DNA from: Citrus sinensis | Lineage: Eukaryota; Streptophyta; Magnoliopsida; Sapindales; Rutaceae | Assembly (NCBI RefSeq): GCF_022201045.2 | Contig: NC_068558.1 | Coordinates: forward strand, 44,171,001-44,235,000 | Direction: 5' to 3' | Length of the DNA: 64,000 nt | Shown: positions 61,091 through 64,000 of the stretch, piece by piece | How the letters are laid out: every line of letters begins with the position of its first letter | Numbering within the stretch: position 1 is the stretch's first letter | Notes under the pieces: model-generated | The model's input: only the letters and a program-made list of their open reading frames with translations | Database searches by the model: none | What the model was told of the DNA's origin: nothing | Made by a program: the position numbers and the translations under genes

Positions 61091-61326
61091 ATTGAGGTGC
61101 TATAAGTTTCAGTTAGTTGTAGAAAAAAATTGAAAGTATAAAATAAAAATTAATAATATGTAATAAATATAAATTTTAAATAATAATTTTAATAAAATTA
61201 TTAAAAATATAAAAAATTATATTATATAAATAAAAAATTATATCAACATAATTTTTAAATTATAAATTTAATACTGTAATTATAATTTTAATATTATAAT
61301 TTTTAAATTACAACTGCACCCTTAAT
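61091..61326. mobile_element. hAT-like MITE, copy 2 of a dispersed family
   Basis: Core TTAATAATATGTAATAAATA, then TTTTAAATAATAATTTTAAT, matches the copy at 44083-44275. Ends are inverted: ATTGAGGTGCTATAAG against the complement of CAACTGCACCCTTAAT. About 236 bp, without coding sequence; target duplication not resolved. Confidence 0.55.
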
Positions 61327-61909
61327 CATCGAAGGAAAAAACGATTGTGTTGTACCCTCCTAAATATTATATGTATAATATCCATGGCCATGGAAGTGAA
61401 GTGGAAACGGGGGATTGGAGCAGCGCACGAGGTGGGGCCTACTGCTCGAAAATGACAACGCCTCAGGGGTATCAATATTATACGTGGGGTTGCACTTGCA
61501 CCCACTAGTAGCAAAGATGCGTCGGGTCATCATTTTATTGGCAATTACAGTAAGAAGAATCCCTTGGAAATATGTACTTATTGTATGTTTTTCTTCCGTC
61601 TTTTTAATTGTATGTGTGTTCGTCATGAACAAAACAGGATTCAAACTTAGATTCATAAATAATGATACAATAAAAGCAACAAATGATTCACGTACTACTG
61701 CGAGAGAGAGAGAGAGATTAATTGACGACCCATAAATTCAAAAGTTTCTGATTAATCATAATCATAACAGAATTAACATTGAACATAGAGAGTTTATATA
61801 GCTTCAGTATGGAAGGGGAGGTAGGAACTCAACTGCTAAAGCTGAATAGAGAGAGTAATTGAAAGGAAACACATCGATTGGATACTAATAATCTAATAAA
61901 TTTGACCTT
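61327..61909. other. Intergenic stretch 3' of the OEP7-like gene
   Basis: No supported gene. An (AG)n tract lies near 61704-61717. It presumably holds the 3' UTR of the OEP7-like gene. Confidence 0.35.
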
Positions 61910-62137
61910 TTAAGCATCGGATGGTTCGTCCTTGACTTTGTCCTTGTCTTTGTCGTCGGCGGCATCATCGGATTCAGAGGAAGCTTCGTTGCTTCCTTCA
62001 ACGGCGTCGTCGGGATCGCGAGCAGGATCGGATTTGTCCATGGCGGCTCGAACCTTGTCGAGGAACGGCTTCAAAGCCAACTCAATAGCCAGCCACCCAA
62101 ACGCTAGAGCACCAACAACGGTCAGCGCTTTCTTCAT
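61910..62137 (-). CDS. OEP7: Chloroplast outer envelope membrane protein OEP7-like
   Basis: A 75-residue intronless protein. Residues 4-25 form one membrane segment ([20 protein letters not shown]), followed by the conserved [20 protein letters not shown] block that marks the OEP6/OEP7 family. The C-terminal 30 residues are very acidic with Lys/Asp repeats ([16 protein letters not shown]). In the family the N-terminal segment and the following positive charges act as a signal anchor for insertion into the chloroplast outer envelope, with the tail in the cytosol. The start is the ATG at 62137; a codon three positions further upstream is GTG, not ATG. The acidic tail is longer than in the usual family members. 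Confidence 0.87.
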   Translation of the reverse strand: MKKALTVVGALAFGWLAIELALKPFLDKVRAAMDKSDPARDPDDAVEGSNEASSESDDAADDKDKDKVKDEPSDA

Positions 62138-62210
62138 CTTCTCCACACCCCTCCTTTCCTTAAACTGCGCTGCTTCTATTTCTATCTCTATGCCACTAGT
62201 TAGCTATCAA

Positions 62211-62299
62211 TTTTGTCTTCATTTTCTAGGTCAAATTACAACAAAGGGTATTTTAATTTTGTCTTCGTTTTCTAGGTCAAATTACAACAAGGGTATTTT
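62211..62299. repeat. 46-bp tandem duplication upstream of the OEP7-like gene
   Basis: Two copies with period about 46 bp, each TTTTGTCTTC, then TTTTCTAGGTCAAATTACAA and GGGTATTTT. They lie about 75-160 bp upstream of the OEP7-like ATG and so would be in its promoter or leader. Confidence 0.85.
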
Positions 62300-63271
62300 T
62301 CCCCCTTTCTTGCGTATTTGGAAAGGAAGCAATACACTAATTCCCCCTCCCTCCGCCTCCGGTTTAAAATTCGAAAATTCGGTCCCCCTTTGTTTGCCTT
62401 TTACCTTTAGCCCTATTTTCCTCTTGGGCTCTGCTAATTACGATCACATTATCATTAATTACCAGTGTTGTATTAAAGGATTTAGCTTTAGTGCTGCATT
62501 GAATTTTTTATTAATCTTGTAGAAATATATAATTACTAATTATTGAATAAGAATATAATAAAATACAATTAGTAATTATTAAATAAGAATACAAAACTAA
62601 TTAAAACTTAGCAGCATATTACTGTACGTGCAAGTGTTATAGAAGATCATAAAAAATTGAACGCAACTCAACATTTGGACCTAGATCCTAAATCCTATAT
62701 TAAAATATAAGAATTTCTGAACATTTGATTTGCTTCTTCAAGATATACAGGGTATTACTTAATTGATAAGAAAAATCTCACAAAATTAAAGACTACGTGC
62801 AGACATAATAAATACAGTCAGCTCAGTTCAATTTTTCCAGTCATGCAGATCATAGTAAAATGCGTAGCCCACGCACTTAGAACAAAACATTTAACAAAAA
62901 CTACAACAACTTTCTAGACATTTATGAGTTAACTAAATAAGCCGTGCCCAATTTGTGCTATAGTATTTAAGTGCTCCGGTAAGGGATAACAATCCTTGGC
63001 AAGTGCCACACCGAAAGCTATTTGCCTGTTAAGATTTCCTCAATAAGTATTAGATCACACGCTAATTAATCAGAGTCTTTTTTTTTTTTTTTTTTGGGTA
63101 CCATTATAAGAAAGCAAAAACAAAGGAGTGAAGCTTCGAATTCTAGATCAAGTCACCCTGGTGGAACAATATTAAAAGATAACATCACTCCTTTCCATGT
63201 CCCCACACACTCCTACAACAAAGATGTTTACATGACCAGGTGCTCCAAAAATTATAACCAGTGCAACATAT
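62300..63271. other. Intergenic stretch between OEP7-like and SmD1 genes
   Basis: No supported gene. It presumably includes the OEP7-like promoter and the SmD1 3' UTR. A T run lies at 63078-63094. Confidence 0.4.
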
Positions 63272-63637
63272 CTAACGACCACGGCCACGCCCGCGACCGC
63301 GTCCACGGCCCCGACCACGTCCCACCGGCCTCCCTGAATTTGGAAAGAATTAGAAAGATTAATATCATCAGGAATCATGAAAAGAAGCATACACAAAAAC
63401 AATGAACACATGAATGAAGCTTAATCTGAGAAATTATGTCAATACCAGCAGTCGGCTTCTTTGGCTTGACCCTAGGTGTCTCTTCAACCAGCAATGTTTC
63501 AAGATTCAAGCTGTCAGGAAGGATATAATAACGGATATTGTTACCCCTCACACTTAGGTGATCCAAGTTCACTGGATTTTTCCCCTTCAGCGTAAGTTTC
63601 ACTGTTTTCAAATGTGTGTTCATACTGATATCCACAC
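63272..63637 (-). CDS. SMD1: Small nuclear ribonucleoprotein SmD1, last two exons
   Basis: Exons 63637-63446 and 63333-63272 on the minus strand splice in frame. The first gives [19 protein letters not shown] and [19 protein letters not shown], the second half of the Sm fold (Sm2 motif), then [16 protein letters not shown]. The second gives RPVG followed by an RG-repeat tail (eight Arg alternating with Gly) to the stop TAG. SmD1 is part of the heptameric Sm ring around spliceosomal U snRNAs. The RG tail is the usual site of symmetric arginine dimethylation. The N-terminal exon or exons with the Sm1 motif lie to the right of the window. The intron after 63638 contains a 15-G run (63825-63839). 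Confidence 0.93.
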
Positions 63638-64000
63638 CTGTAATAAAACAGTCAAATCTCCTGTCAGAACAGTTTCACCATCCATCCCCGTGCACAGAGT
63701 TAATAGTATTTCACCAAGGAAAACTATGCAATACAACTCTGCTCTAGTTATTATGTCACTCAAATAAGTGCTCAGAAAATATGAACATTTACTACCAAAG
63801 AGAAAGTCCTAAAAGGAAAGAAGAGGGGGGGGGGGGGGGCGGGGCGCTCATGAAAATAGTACGAGTATGAAGGTTCAAGGTAAATGCAGCAGCTGCGTGT
63901 GTGATTCCATGTCATGGGGTTTTGCACGTGTGCAAAGGATGCATGTAGCACAGAGAGAAAGGAGACCCCATTCTAACAAAGGAAAATTGTACGAACATTT

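Overview
This window is nuclear DNA of a flowering plant, almost certainly a eudicot. It is strongly AT-rich, its genes carry GT-AG introns, and its proteins belong to plant-specific families (ALMT, TBL, DUF26, OEP7, OPT). It is dense in plant transposon types (CACTA, copia, Mutator-like, hAT-like and Harbinger-like MITEs, a tRNA-derived SINE). The species cannot be fixed from sequence alone; a woody dicot such as Citrus would fit, but that is a guess.

Layout. 1-4376 is the 3' part of a CACTA (En/Spm) transposon whose multi-exon gene ends in a Ulp1-like protease, followed by a hairpin-rich subterminal repeat array and the terminal TIR. 4651-8419 is a decayed Ty1/copia element on the minus strand with both LTRs. 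8.4-20.2 kb is gene-poor and holds several foldback elements, two of them Mutator-like with perfect 9-bp target duplications (10287-10764 and 16568-17488). 20.3-22.6 kb is a six-exon ALMT-type anion channel gene (+). 24.0-24.4 kb is a small secreted DUF26/ginkbilobin-like protein (+). 26.5-29.6 kb is a four-exon TBL polysaccharide O-acetyltransferase gene (-), with a broken copy of its last exon just downstream at 25.5-25.8 kb. 32.8-34.3 kb is a processed retropseudogene of a SWD2/WDR82-type WD40 gene with a 14-bp target duplication. 34.5-39.5 kb holds an AT-rich MITE, a MITE nested in another, and a SINE with 17-bp duplications. 40.4-41.0 kb is an unrecognised secreted cysteine-pair repeat protein (-). 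45.8-49.1 kb is a six-exon oligopeptide transporter gene (-). 50.4-55.7 kb is a complete 5.3-kb Mutator-like element with ~125-bp TIRs, 10-bp duplications, a disrupted Ulp1-type protease gene and unusual internal palindromes and repeats. A decayed OPT gene piece follows at 56.1-56.9 kb (+). The right end has an F-box gene (57.7-58.8 kb, -), a chloroplast outer-envelope OEP7-like gene (61.9-62.1 kb, -) and the 3' exons of the spliceosomal SmD1 gene (63.27-63.64 kb, -), which runs off the window.

The host genes are unrelated housekeeping, transport and cell-wall genes with no sign of a cluster acting together. Two ordinary genes (TBL and OPT) each have a decayed partial copy nearby. The most novel-looking locus is the five-unit CC-x6-CC repeat protein at 40399-40992. 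The best evidence for past mobility is the set of elements with exact target site duplications.
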